A stretch of 64,000 nt of DNA from Neorhizobium sp. NCHU2750 (GTDB taxonomy: Bacteria; Pseudomonadota; Alphaproteobacteria; Rhizobiales; Rhizobiaceae): NCBI RefSeq assembly GCF_003597675.1, contig NZ_CP030831.1:124001-188000 (forward strand), written 5' to 3'. Both the position numbers and the translations under genes were made by a program. This document shows, one piece after another, positions 55,073 through 64,000 of the stretch; positions within the stretch are counted from its first letter, which is position 1, and each line of letters begins with the position of its first letter. The notes below the pieces were generated by a model. It did no database searches. It had not been told where the DNA came from and was given only the letters and a program-made list of their open reading frames with translations.

Positions 55073-56730
55073 GGGATCAGAACAAGATTAGTGCGAAATC
55101 GTACGTTTGGCCGGGAAAGTGATGATCGAGATGGATATCCGTTCCCAAAACTGAGTCTTAAATAGCATTTCACCCTAAAACTTCTTATTCAGCACAGGCC
55201 GCAAACTACGGGAAATATGCACGAATTCGGTTAGACCAGATGAGCGATTTTTGGCGGTAAAGCCGCTAGGTTTTCCTTGCTGAGCCAATATTGGTTTCGA
55301 AGGGAAAAGCCATGGAGAAAATAGTTTATGTAGGCCTCGACGTTCATGCTGACACGATAGCTGTCGCCATTGCTGACGACGGTCGGAATCGAGAGATCCG
55401 ATTTCACGGTGTGATTGAAAATACTGCAGATAGTGTTCTAGGTCTCACCAAGCGGCTTGTTGCCGCAAACACCCAACCCATCTTCTGCTATGAAGCAGGC
55501 CCATGCGGATACGGTCTGCATCGCTTGCTCACGAAGCTTGGATTTGATTGTGCTGTCGTCTCTCCGGCCATGATCCCTCGTCGTGCAGGCGACCGGATCA
55601 AAACCGATCGACGCGATGCGGAAATGCTGGCGCGGCTGTGGCGAGCAGGCGAATTGACCCCGGTCTGGACACCGGATGAAGAACAGGAAGCTATGCGGGA
55701 TCTGATCCGAACCCGCAAACAGTCCCTGGATGCGCTGAAGATTGCAAAACAGCAGCTCCAGAGCTTTCTGCTGCGGCATGGCCTTCGCTACAATCGACCT
55801 ACTTACTGGACCAAAATCCATTGGCGCTGGGTCAATGAGCTGCGCAAATTCCGCTTTCCACATCAGCAACTGGCTTTTGAGGAACTGAAGCGAACCATCC
55901 GCCAGATCGAAGAGCGCATCGCCACGTTGGATCAGGCCATTAAAGATGCTGTAAAGGATTGGCGTTTTGATGCACTGGTCGATGCCCTGCGATCATTGCG
56001 CGGCGTCAACACGATCATCGCTGCGACACTGGCCGCAGAGATCGGCGACATCAACCGCTTCGACAATCCACGCCAGCTCATGGCCTGGTTGGGGCTGGTG
56101 CCAAGTGAGCATTCCAGCGGCAGGACAGTCAGACGGGGGCGCATTACAAAGACAGGTAATGCCCTGGCCCGAACCATGATGGTTGAAGCTAGTTGTCGTA
56201 TCGACACCCACCTCGAGAAAGACATCCTTTTTTGAAGCGCAGTCAGCATCAGCCTCAAGAGATTAAAGATATTGGCTGGAAAGCGCAGACGCGATTGTGC
56301 AAGCGGTACCGGGACCTTTCAAAAACCGGGAAACCACAACCTCGTGTTCTGACCGCTATTGCGCGCGAACTTGCTGGCTTTATCTGGGATATTGCCCGGC
56401 ACGTGCCGATCCCAGCATAGCCCGAGACGTACCGCACCTTTCTGCCTGTGCAGCATGCTGGAGATGACGGCCAAAGAACAGGGAACCCTCGACTTACGTT
56501 GGGATAGATATCCGTCCTTAGAGAGAGGCAAGCCCGCATCGAATATGGTCAGGCGGTGAAAATCCGCGGATGAGAGTATGATAACCATCGGTTCGGATCG
56601 CCATCTCCAGCACCGTGCACAGGCTGCATCAATTGACTGACCTCGCGAAAACGGGGTAGTTTAAATGCGCCCGGAAAACCTAAATCGCTTATGAGAGCGT
56701 ACGATTTCGCACTAATCTTGTTCTGCCCCC
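55073..56730 (+). mobile_element. IS110-type element bracketed by 33-bp inverted repeats
   Basis: The 33 bases at 55073-55105 and the inverse of 56698-56730 differ at two positions; 27 inner bases (AGAACAAGATTAGTGCGAAA and the following TCGTACG) are identical. The ends read GGG(AT/GG)CAGAACAAG, reminiscent of Tn3-family termini rather than IS110. Between them is one IS110-type transposase. No clear target duplication is seen. It separates virH2 from virF. Confidence 0.82.
55312..56420 (+). CDS. IS110-family transposase, frame break at a T6 run
   Basis: From ATG 55312 the product has the DEDD (RuvC-like) catalytic set: YVGLDVHADTIAVAIAD, CYEAGPCGYGLHRLL and KTDRRDAEMLARL, then the C-terminal transposase_20 region LRSLRGVNTIIAATLAAEIG. 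It stops at TGA 56233-56235 after CCTTTTTT. The -1 frame from the T6 run continues LKRSQHQPQEIKDIGWKAQT to TAG 56420, the usual IS110 C-terminus, giving ~369 residues if joined. T TTT TTG is a classic slippery sequence, so this could be programmed frameshifting, a mutation, or a sequencing error. Confidence 0.85.
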
Positions 56731-57130
56731 AGGAATGCGACCGTTTCGACGTGGTTCGGTATCTTATTCGAGAATCGAAATGTAAAGATTCTCTTTATAA
56801 TCAGTCAGCCTGCAGCATGTGCGTTAGGAGAAAAATCATGCTATAGTCTGATTAATATTACTCTATAAGATCGACCATAAGCTATTTTCTTATATCATTC
56901 CGCCTGTGGCAATCGGAATCGCTTGGCGCTTAAACGTGAGGGTGACCATCTACGGCGCTAAGACACTACTCCAGCTTTGGTTTCGGAAAATGACTACTTC
57001 AACATCGTGCATTTTCACCAGGTCAATTGAATCACAGGTTGTTAATTGCAAAAGTAATACAATAAAAATTGAGGCTCTCTCTTTATCACAGTAGGTTCCG
57101 ACCGATTGAGAGAAAGAAGGAGCATGCACG
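56731..57130. other. AT-rich virF promoter region
   Basis: No gene is supported; a 62-codon open frame at 56906 has poor coding character. The region is much more AT-rich than the tra block and holds vir-box-like sites near 57022 and TTAATTGCAAAA at 57042, plus AGAAGGAG-type sequence before ATG 57131. Confidence 0.55.
57022..57033 (+). promoter_or_regulatory. vir box upstream of virF
   Basis: GTCAATTGAATC matches the VirG-binding consensus TNCAATTGAAAY at about 10 of 12 positions and lies 98 bases before the virF start. Confidence 0.72.
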
Positions 57131-58069
57131 ATGGAGCCCAGCCAACGAAGCTTAAGTGATGAATCCGAAGCGTCCCGTACGGAAGTCCATTCTACATCGA
57201 CAAATAGGGATATGCCTCCCGAGCTTTTGGCTAAGGTGGCAACTTATATTCCTACCCAGGACCCGGTAGAAACGGCACGAAATCTTGGAAGCCTGGAACG
57301 TACAGGGCGTGCAGGTCGTGAAGCCGTTACAAGTGATCCCGTCGGAAAATATCACGCGCGAATGAAACGAATTGGCGCCTCCGCCAAAACCGTGTTCGAT
57401 ACGGTCATTCCCGGAAATCAATTACCTGAGTGGGAGACGAACCGACCCTCTCCGACGGCCAGAACGCGAGCCGTTGGCCCAATTCTTAAGTTCCAGTCTG
57501 AAGCGGGAAAATCGAGATTTGTCACCAATATACTCAATTTGCCTGAATCTGCTCAGTGCGACGCAATTCTTAGTGTCATAAAACACTTGAATGATCTTGG
57601 TGAAGCAAACAAGACGCGACTTATCGAACGCTCTATCGAAATTTTGCGGCTAGAACCCCCTTTGACCTGGAATATGGGCCAGAAATGCCCTGCGGTCGAC
57701 GTGCTGGTCCAAGGCGAAAAGTACCTAAATGCGGATCAACTGGCTCGCATACAACAAGAGAGGAGCAGCCGTCCGCGACTGTCTCCCCTGTTTGGCCGAG
57801 CCATAGCCGATTTCGAGGTTCAAAAAACCATGGACGCAAATCCTAGACGATATAGGGACGCGGCGGGGCCTGAGGTCAGAGCTGTAGACACAGTAATTGA
57901 GACAATTGAGAGATATAGTGCGTCGTTAGCAAGAGGCGGTCCAAATGCAGTGGGACTCCTAACGACGAACGAAAGCTTTGAGAAAAATATCAATGAGGTC
58001 TACAACCGTACGCGAGCCGAGCTAGACGCTTCTTCACGTGACAGAAGTCGCTCTGGACTATCGCGATAA
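57131..58069 (+). CDS. virF: VirF, host-translocated F-box effector
   Basis: This 312-residue protein has an F-box-like segment MPPELLAKVATYIPTQDPVE near residue 29 and resembles the longer VirF proteins of nopaline-type Ti plasmids (the octopine form is ~202 residues). VirF enters plant cells through VirB/VirD4 and targets host and VirE2 proteins for degradation. The C-terminus RAELDASSRDRSRSGLSR fits the R-X7-R-X-R-X-R export signal. A vir box lies upstream. Lower GC than the tra region. Confidence 0.9.
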   Translation: MEPSQRSLSDESEASRTEVHSTSTNRDMPPELLAKVATYIPTQDPVETARNLGSLERTGRAGREAVTSDPVGKYHARMKRIGASAKTVFDTVIPGNQLPEWETNRPSPTARTRAVGPILKFQSEAGKSRFVTNILNLPESAQCDAILSVIKHLNDLGEANKTRLIERSIEILRLEPPLTWNMGQKCPAVDVLVQGEKYLNADQLARIQQERSSRPRLSPLFGRAIADFEVQKTMDANPRRYRDAAGPEVRAVDTVIETIERYSASLARGGPNAVGLLTTNESFEKNINEVYNRTRAELDASSRDRSRSGLSR

Positions 58070-58969
58070 TTTCCTGGATCCACCGCGCTGTTGTAAGTTG
58101 ACACATCGCATCGTCTTGCCGCTGACGGGACTTTTGGGGACGTCTTTAGTTGAACCGCCCCATGACGCGAATGCTGTTTGATCCCGTATCACTTCCCTCA
58201 CAAATTCTGAAGGGACATCAGGTCTCGAATGTACGGCCCCATTTGTTTCAAATGAAGCTTTCGCCGGCGTTTCTGAAATCCTTCTGAAAACGTCCGACCC
58301 TACGTTCGTCTGTAGGGGCCGTGTCAACCGGACGTGATAGGGATGGTAGACGCAGCGGTTTTTCCGGTTTCACGCTGCGGCCTAAAACGCCTAGGTTAGA
58401 AAGCATTACCTATCCGGCCCCACCCCTCTGGTTGCGATCTGGTGCAACACGGTGATGCAACGTCGACTGCACTGAACTAAAAAATGCAAAGGGATATCAA
58501 TTGAGCCGATCTTCCCTGAGTGCAGCCTTTGGAAAAGAGGACGGTTTCGGAGCCTTGTCCATGCGCGGAAATAAACAGGCGAATACGGGGCCTGAAAATT
58601 CTCAAAGTGGCGATAGTGCAACGGCGCGGCCCGCCTCCGGGGTTGCGTTTTGCTGTCCGTGAACTGCAATGTCTCGAAGCACCGGAGCGCGTGCGAATGA
58701 GCGCGTGGATCACCTCATGGCGCTCGGAGCTTCAGGGGAATCCGCCGCCCTCAACACTTCATACCAAACAGAAACATGGAGATGCCGAAAACGCCATCCT
58801 AGTGGAATCATCGTCCGCGCTGAGAGATTGCTTCTCATCAAGCAGACGGGGCGACTGCAAGGCAGGGCTTGCTAGGCGACTGACTCCTCATCTCAAAGCT
58901 CAACGTAACAGCAATTCCATAGTATCGGAATGGCTTACCTTCTTTTAGTCAATCTAAATAGGATCACCT
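58070..58969. other. Unassigned 0.9 kb between virF and virK
   Basis: No gene is confidently supported. ATCAATTGAGCC (58496-58507) resembles a vir box. A short polar open frame begins TTG 58501 (SRSSLSAAFGKEDGFGALSM) and stops after 53 codons; a longer frame at 58520-58948 reads through the same DNA with weaker character. The left 400 bases show degenerate, short open frames only, perhaps decayed IS or effector sequence. Confidence 0.45.
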
Positions 58970-59404
58970 ATGAAACTTATGCTACCGACCCTGTTTGGGA
59001 TACTTTTGGCTACGGCTGCAAACGCTGCCAATGATAGTCATGTACTAGCAACCTTTCCCGAGATTGCGCTTGCACTGACTACCGGCAAGCCAGTGGACGT
59101 TATGGTCGATTTAAGTTTGTGTACTCCGGGGACCGACGATACACCGCCGACGAAGACGCGCGGAGGCATTCGCATAGATGGGTATAGAATCACTTCTGAC
59201 GGCACCCTCGCTTTTGCGGATCAGCACTTTACGATTGATCGTGACGGTAAGCCTATTCTTCAGTTTCTTCGCTACCAAATCCGGTTGGACGGTGACGCCG
59301 AACTGACTATGGTCGTATTCAACATGCCAAGCTACGAGAGAAAAGGTACCAGCTTGGCCTACAAGTGCGCGATCAGTCACGGGTTGAGTTTCTTCGCTCC
59401 ATAG
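58970..59404 (+). CDS. virK: VirK family exported protein
   Basis: This 144-residue protein has a signal peptide (MKLMLPTLFGILLATAANAA) and the VirK family body with VDLSLCTPGTDDTPPTKTRG, DQHFTIDRDGKPILQFLRYQ and a C-terminal Cys pairing with the first. virK is VirA/VirG-inducible on Ti plasmids but dispensable for tumours in tests I recall; its function is unknown. The start is placed at ATG 58970 after AGGATCACCT. Confidence 0.93.
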   Translation: MKLMLPTLFGILLATAANAANDSHVLATFPEIALALTTGKPVDVMVDLSLCTPGTDDTPPTKTRGGIRIDGYRITSDGTLAFADQHFTIDRDGKPILQFLRYQIRLDGDAELTMVVFNMPSYERKGTSLAYKCAISHGLSFFAP

Positions 59405-59498
59405 TGATCTCTGACTCCTGTGTGACGCCAATCAGAGTTGGCTTAATCTGCCCGGCGAGGCAATTTGCAGGTGGTGGTTCGAGTTATGAAAAAGGTAC

Positions 59499-60256
59499 TC
59501 GTCATAGCGCAAGCGCTCGTTTTAAAATAAAGGCGCTGGCCATGCGATTGATCTTGGCTGAGCGGGCGCCGATCGCCTTGGCGGTATCGCGCCAGGTTGC
59601 GGTCATGGTCGCGACCTCTTTGATTATCGCGCGGGCCTGCGGCAGCGTGAGAGCGCGAAAAACTCCGACGCGGCTTCCAGCAGATCGAGCGAGCAGGTGC
59701 CCTCGTCGAGATGGATGTTCGCCGTCAGCTCCCGAGCCTTCAGATCGGTCGGAACGGGTTTGAGGTCGTATGCCGGCGAGAGCGACCAGTCCGCCTTTCC
59801 CAGTCACAGGAAACCGTGATTGCGCAGGTGATCGTCGACATTGGAAATCAGCACATGGAAGACGACACGCCGATAGAGGACATGGGCGTCCGTCTTACCT
59901 TGGGCGCCGTGTTTAGCAAGGGCATCGACGATCTCCGGAGAGCTGCCGCGCTCGCCGCCCATCGTCGCCATCGTCGACAGGAACGGGGTGCGGATCGCCC
60001 CTTCGCGATCGAAGCGTCGCGACAACATGACGGCCTTGCCGGCGAGGTCGATCAACTCGTGCCGAGGAGTGGCGATACCTGCCTGGCCGGCCAGCCGCAG
60101 CGCGATCTCTTCCCAGCTCTCCATGCTGTAGTCGTTGGTCTCCTTCGGGAATTTCGCGATTGAGAGTCGACCATGTTGGTCGATGACCGAGGCCTTCGGG
60201 CAGGCATCGCCAAGGGAGGAGCCTGGGGCAAAGATGAGCTGCAGGCCTTCATCTTA
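59499..60256 (-). pseudogene. HipA-family kinase gene, decayed C-terminal part
   Basis: Reading leftward, LQLIFAPGSSLGDACPKASV, then SMESWEEIALRLAGQAGIAT and VLISNVDDHLRNHGFL match the HipA kinase body. The frame then hits TGA (59804-59806) where TGG is expected. It continues as SPAYDLKPVPTDLKA, and a frameshift near 59650 precedes LPQARAIIKEVATM. The N-terminal third and any hipB are missing. It is a toxin-antitoxin relic. Confidence 0.88.
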
Positions 60257-60707
60257 GCGGCATAATTGCGGGTGATAGCAATGAAAGCTCAATTCATGAG
60301 GTTTCTTTCCGCATCCTTCAACGAATCCCTGCCTCGACGAGGGTGCAATCTCAAATGTATCGTGAAAGCGGTTCGGCCGACCAGGCCCAAGTGGTAGAGC
60401 CGGAGCCATATTGGAGGCTGATCTACGAAGGGAGAAAAGCAGCAGACTGGCATCCCACAAGGCTCTCTCGGCGTTGGATGCAATGCCGAACGAAAAACTC
60501 ATTTTCCGCCTGAATTGCTCGCCGAATTCGCGACGCACTTGCCATTCGGCAATCCATTGGAAACGGCAGATAATCTCACGAATTTTTCAGCTCGCAAGTC
60601 GCCAAGTGCGGGTGCGGTTTAGGGTAAGCGCGCAATACCCCGCACCTTTTTCCGTTGAATGAGCTGAGGCATTTGGTGTCCACCTAAAATGAGGTGGACG
60701 CCAAATC
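60257..60707. other. Gene-free region before the IS66 fragment
   Basis: Only short, low-quality open frames occur. GTCCACCT-AAAATG-AGGTGGAC (60678-60699) is an inverted repeat just before the IS66 tnpA start. Confidence 0.5.
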
Positions 60708-60887
60708 ATGGAAGATGATCAGAAACTGCGTGTGAGGCTTATAGGCCGGAACGGGCGACGTCGTTTTGATCCGGTATCGAAGGAGCGGCTTGTCGCAGCC
60801 TGCCTTGAGCCGGGGGCATCGGTATCGAGACTTGCGCTCGAACATGGGGTCAATGCCAACCTCCTTTGGAAATGGATAGGCAAGTGA
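60708..60887 (+). pseudogene. IS66-family tnpA (orfA) fragment
   Basis: A 59-codon frame reads MEDDQKLRVRLIGRNGRRRF, then LVAACLEPGASVSRLALEHG and LLWKWIGK before stopping. This is the HTH half of the IS66 accessory protein TnpA. The C-terminal half and tnpB/tnpC are absent nearby. Confidence 0.85.
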
Positions 60888-62049
60888 GTACTGACCGGCC
60901 CAATGCGCTTCGGACCGAGGAAGCTAAGCGCTTGAGCACCGAACGTCCGGTTTAAATGCGCAAAAAATGTCGCCAAGGTTGTACTCATGATCCGGACGCC
61001 AAGGTTTCTTGGATAGCAGGTCGCATATTTCGCATGAATCTTGCGATCAGAGCGGATGTTCATCGGACTTCTTTTGGGGTATTGGCATTTTGCCCTGGTC
61101 GTTGACACTATCGCCACCCCGTGTCAGCGATACGCCCTGTCACCAACTTAACCTTTGGTGACAGGGCTAATATTCAATAGATCCCCCGACCCTCAATTAG
61201 TTTGGCTAAATAGAGCACAAGCTGCGCTTGGCGGCTGGCCATCAGTTCTTTTGAACGTTTTCGAACGGCGCCTGCTCAAAATTGCGAGCTTCGATCAGCG
61301 CTTCAATAATCGCAATAGTCAGGCGCATGGTACAATAATCGGTGCTCCATCGATGACCTTCGGATGTCGAGCGCAGCAAATCCAGTCCCTGGCCGACACA
61401 ATCTCCTCGGCCCGATTAATCGCCCATTCCATAAAGGTTTTTGAACCTGATCGTTTTTCCCGATAACCACAACTATCCGTGTTGCCTCCGCATTTCTAGG
61501 ACGGGAAGAAAAACAAGCAGTTAAGGCGCAGCGCGTCGTCCGCTGCATGCCGGGTAACGCTATTGCTCTAAGATCACGCAGCACCAGTTCCACACCTTGC
61601 TGCTTTCAGCGAAGGCACCGGTCCGCGACGCACAACCGACCTCATCTAGCTTTAGATCAAACAATATCAGATGCACCAACCTGCCATTGTAAAAATAGGG
61701 TTCCTCTTCGTTGCTAATTGCGTTCGCGTTTCTTGTAAGGAGATGGAGCCGCTGGCCGATAGCGGCGCGAACAGTTTCTGCAATCCGACTGGGGACCTAT
61801 TGACGTATCGTGGGAACATGAGTGCCAGCCGTCCAAGACAGCCCGTTCATGAATGATGCGAGGGGCGAGCGCGGCAGAATGGCCAGCCCCGCTCAAAGAT
61901 GTTTTCAGCCAGCTGTTCAACACGGTTACGACGAACCGATCCTGTGCAGCACGCCTTTATAGCGAGCTCCTGAGCTTGAAAAGCGATCTGGATGACTCGT
62001 ATCGATCCGTTCTCTTTCGAGCAGTGAATCCGGTAGCCGTCGCAAAACA
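60888..62049. other. 1.2 kb with no recognisable gene
   Basis: Both strands show only short open frames without family resemblance or good ribosome-binding sites. On the minus strand at about 61290-61440, FMEWAINRAEEIVSARDW followed by CARHPKVIDGAPIIVPCA in a broken frame could be the tail of a decayed gene. A 67-codon plus frame at 61853-62056 is unsupported. Confidence 0.5.
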
Positions 62050-62760
62050 CTACTGAGCAAGCGAGCGTGGAACCGGAAAGTCTAATACTTTGCTTGTGTA
62101 ACTTTCTACCAAGGTACTAAACGGCGTGCCGTCAGGAAGTTTCAGCACAGCACGATGTTCGAGCAGGAATGGCGGCAGGGTAGGAGATCCCCTTCCAGAC
62201 GCAATCAAGCCGTCCATGTCCCAGCCTTCTGATAGAGGAGACCAGAGTAACTTGGCAGATAGATTGGTGCGTGTGAAATTGAGAGCCAGAACGGCTCTGC
62301 CAAACGCGATATCGCTGGTATTCAATGCCTGATTCATCTCGGCCGTTAATCTTGCCGGCACATACCAATTGTCGGCCTCGGACAAGACGCGGTCGCCGCA
62401 GACTAGGCGAACGCGGCGATAAGCGATCGGCTCGTCGGGTCCGACGGTCAGTAGTTCACGGATATGATCATCGGCCGGCTTGGCTTGCCCGCGCACACGC
62501 TGAGCTAGGATCTTGGAACCTTCCGGTGCGAGCTTGTGCCCGGCGCACCAGCGGTCAAGGGTCAACGTAGCACTGGCGTTACTCAGGAGATTGGCATTCA
62601 AGGTCTGGAGAACCGCAAGCGCTTCCACTTGAGATGCCGGCGTGTTCAACCACTGAGACCCTATAGACGGTTCTTGCGCAATTGCGATCTGGGTGCCCAG
62701 CACGATGGAGGCCGCTGCAAGTGCGGCGATTCGAAAGCATTTCGAAGGGCATAATGACAC
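62050..62760 (-). CDS. Exported protein with chorismate-lyase (UbiC)-like domain
   Basis: This 236-residue protein has a signal peptide (CFRIAALAAASIVLGTQIAI, cleavage after AQ). The mature part has LTLDRWCAGHKLAPEGSKIL, then EPIAYRRVRLVCGDRVLSEA and a W-V-P-A-R-L segment resembling the UbiC/UTRA fold, which binds chorismate- or pyruvate-like ligands. The periplasmic location is unusual for UbiC. It sits beside virK and may be a vir-regulated accessory gene, but I cannot tie it to a named vir gene. Confidence 0.66.
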   Translation of the reverse strand: MSLCPSKCFRIAALAAASIVLGTQIAIAQEPSIGSQWLNTPASQVEALAVLQTLNANLLSNASATLTLDRWCAGHKLAPEGSKILAQRVRGQAKPADDHIRELLTVGPDEPIAYRRVRLVCGDRVLSEADNWYVPARLTAEMNQALNTSDIAFGRAVLALNFTRTNLSAKLLWSPLSEGWDMDGLIASGRGSPTLPPFLLEHRAVLKLPDGTPFSTLVESYTSKVLDFPVPRSLAQ

Positions 62761-63222
62761 GGAGAATGAAATCCTTTGTGGAGCAAATTTGATGGGCGAA
62801 CCCTGCGGTCAAATTGCGTTGATTTTGGGAGGCGAGCGCGCGTTGTCAGCATATATGATACCGGCAGCAAGATCTGGCCTGCGCCTTGGGCGCACCGTAT
62901 ACCGGTCAGGTTCCCGATTGACTTTCTTACCATCTTTTGATGTTCCTGCCGCGCAGGTTCGCACCTGTTGAAGCCTAGGTGCCCGAGCCGTTCTTTGCTT
63001 GCGTCACATCGATGTTGTCCATGATATCCTCCGTCCACTCGCCGACCTATAGTTGGAATTTGCAGGTGTTGACGAGTGAGATACCACGTTGGTTTTCGTC
63101 CAGCGTGGCGACAATTTTCATCATGGCACTTGGAAATCCAATGGACTTGGGTTTCAAACCAGGAGCGCGGCGGCTGGTTGGATTTCTCCCAAATCTATCG
63201 AATCGTTATTCTCACTTGCGAG
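62761..63222. other. Gene-free region
   Basis: No supported gene. It probably holds the promoter of the leftward UbiC-like gene; ACGCAATTTGACC (minus strand, near 62810) is a poor vir-box resemblance. Confidence 0.45.
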
Positions 63223-63465
63223 TCAGCGCTCTTGGTCTTCCCCCTCGCGCGTTGCAAGATGCTCGTATAGCTGGATCGGATAAAATAGTTCGCAACCGAA
63301 CGCAAAATCCAAGAGCAGTTGCTCGAAAAAGGACCTCTTCGTCGAAGTCGGGCGCTGCTGCCGGTCGGGCGATAGTTGTAGATCAGGCAGGGATACGCCG
63401 TCGATAGTTGCCAATCGCAGATGCGAGTAGCCCAGGCGCTTATCTGATTTCTTTTGGTGCCCCAT
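63223..63465 (-). CDS. Small hypothetical protein of the vir flank
   Basis: This 80-residue protein starts MGHQKKSDKRLGYSHLRLAT and has RSFFEQLLLDFAFGCELFYP near residue 49, then a charged C-terminus. AAGGAG lies 9 bases before ATG 63465, a good start; the frame is open further upstream. No family is recognised and no export signal is evident. Its neighbours are vir-flank genes, so a virulence role is possible but unproven. Confidence 0.55.
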   Translation of the reverse strand: MGHQKKSDKRLGYSHLRLATIDGVSLPDLQLSPDRQQRPTSTKRSFFEQLLLDFAFGCELFYPIQLYEHLATREGEDQER

Positions 63466-64000
63466 GTCATCGTACTCCTTATGTAAGCTTACCGACGATA
63501 TGTGCAGTCCATCAGCAGTATAATGATTACAGGAGACCAAAGATTGGTTTCAAATGTAACCGAATAAGCCTGCTGTACGTAATGGCAATCGGTCGATATC
63601 AGTCGGCACAGCCACTCGTCTTGCTGAGATGCAATGTCGACGTGTAACCAAAATGACTTTGATGGAAGTCGACTTTGAAGCCTGACCGACGCCGGCTAAT
63701 CGAAATCTGCAACTGCTGGAACTCGGAAGCGGCCAAATCCCTCGAGGACCGAGCGCCGGCCGAGGTGCTTCGAAAGAAATCACTTATTCAAATAAGATGT
63801 GCGAATAGCTTTGGCGCGCCGCATGTCGCGCTTGGAGGTGACGCCGACCGATGCTGCGCCGCCGATGGCCATCCAACGCGCAGGTCAAATGATGAAGCGG
63901 CGAATCACCGAATTCGCGTCAGCGTGACCGGGCAAACAGGCTGTCCTGCGCCATCTTCTGGCCACTGAGGAAAATCGCGCTCCTGCGAGAGCGCATGTTC
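63466..64000. other. Window end, no confident gene
   Basis: A 97-codon plus-strand frame (63675-63968) has no recognisable family and no good ribosome-binding site. On the minus strand the first bases in from the edge could be the tail of a gene outside the window (EHALSQERDFPQWPEDGAGQ) ending near 63911. Confidence 0.4.

Overview
The window looks like part of a tumour- or root-inducing (Ti/Ri-type) plasmid of Agrobacterium/Rhizobiaceae. It carries a TraR/TraM-controlled conjugation region with an oriT, an agrocinopine-type opine regulon (acc) diverging from a traR-containing arc-type operon, and the edge of a vir region (virH1, virH2, virF, virK). From recall, this order (traC/D/G - oriT - traA/F/B/H - traM - mcpA/traR/splA - accR-accA..G - virH - virF - virK) matches the nopaline plasmid pTiC58. 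No T-DNA, repABC, trb or core virA/B/G/C/D/E genes lie in the window.

Region 1 (1-17.2 kb) is a GC-rich plasmid accessory block: the tail of a TOPRIM protein, a Fic/HTH pair (mobile mystery proteins B and A), DUF1419 and DUF3085 genes, a 1,696-residue DNA methylase-helicase fusion, an HxlR regulator with a divergent oxidoreductase, a ParB-like protein, a run of overlapping small genes, a PhnA-like protein, ArdC antirestriction protein and a PAPS-reductase-like protein. Several genes have long, hairpin-rich leaders.

Region 2 (17.4-22.9 kb) is an island bounded by two near-identical ~0.79 kb direct repeats, each carrying a DUF736 gene and a terminator. Inside are a zeta-like P-loop kinase with a small basic partner, a HEPN protein resembling ApeA-type anti-phage proteins, an unknown protein with a possible ADP-ribosyltransferase-like start, and a frameshifted Nudix gene. 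It looks like a defence or toxin cassette. A small-gene block follows (HU, WGR and hypotheticals, 23-25 kb).

Region 3 (25.2-35.1 kb) is the conjugative DNA-processing system: traC-traD-traG plus a membrane-protein gene leftward, and traA-traF-traB-traH rightward, divergent from an oriT with a TraR box. traM follows, behind an unusually structured 0.5 kb leader.

Region 4 (35.3-51.5 kb) joins opine use to quorum sensing. Leftward runs an arc-like operon: a small Cys-containing ORF, a Na/Pi symporter-like protein, sucrose phosphorylase, traR, a small frameshifted gene and a PAS chemoreceptor. Rightward runs accR-accABCDEFG, extended by a Nudix gene and a DUF4432 sugar-epimerase-like gene. The inferred pathway is: AccABCDE import agrocinopine, AccF splits the phosphodiester, AccG dephosphorylates the sugar phosphate, and SplA phosphorolyses the released sucrose. 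Opine relief of AccR would also switch on traR and so conjugation.

Region 5 (51.5-64 kb) is the vir flank: IS21, IS110 and IS66 pieces, virH1-virH2, virF with a vir box and an Arg-rich export signal, virK, a hipA pseudogene, an exported UbiC-like protein and long stretches with no recognisable gene. Three broken reading frames in the window (21.6, 37.3 and 56.2 kb) all break in short A/T homopolymers, so raw-read checking is advisable before calling them pseudogenes.
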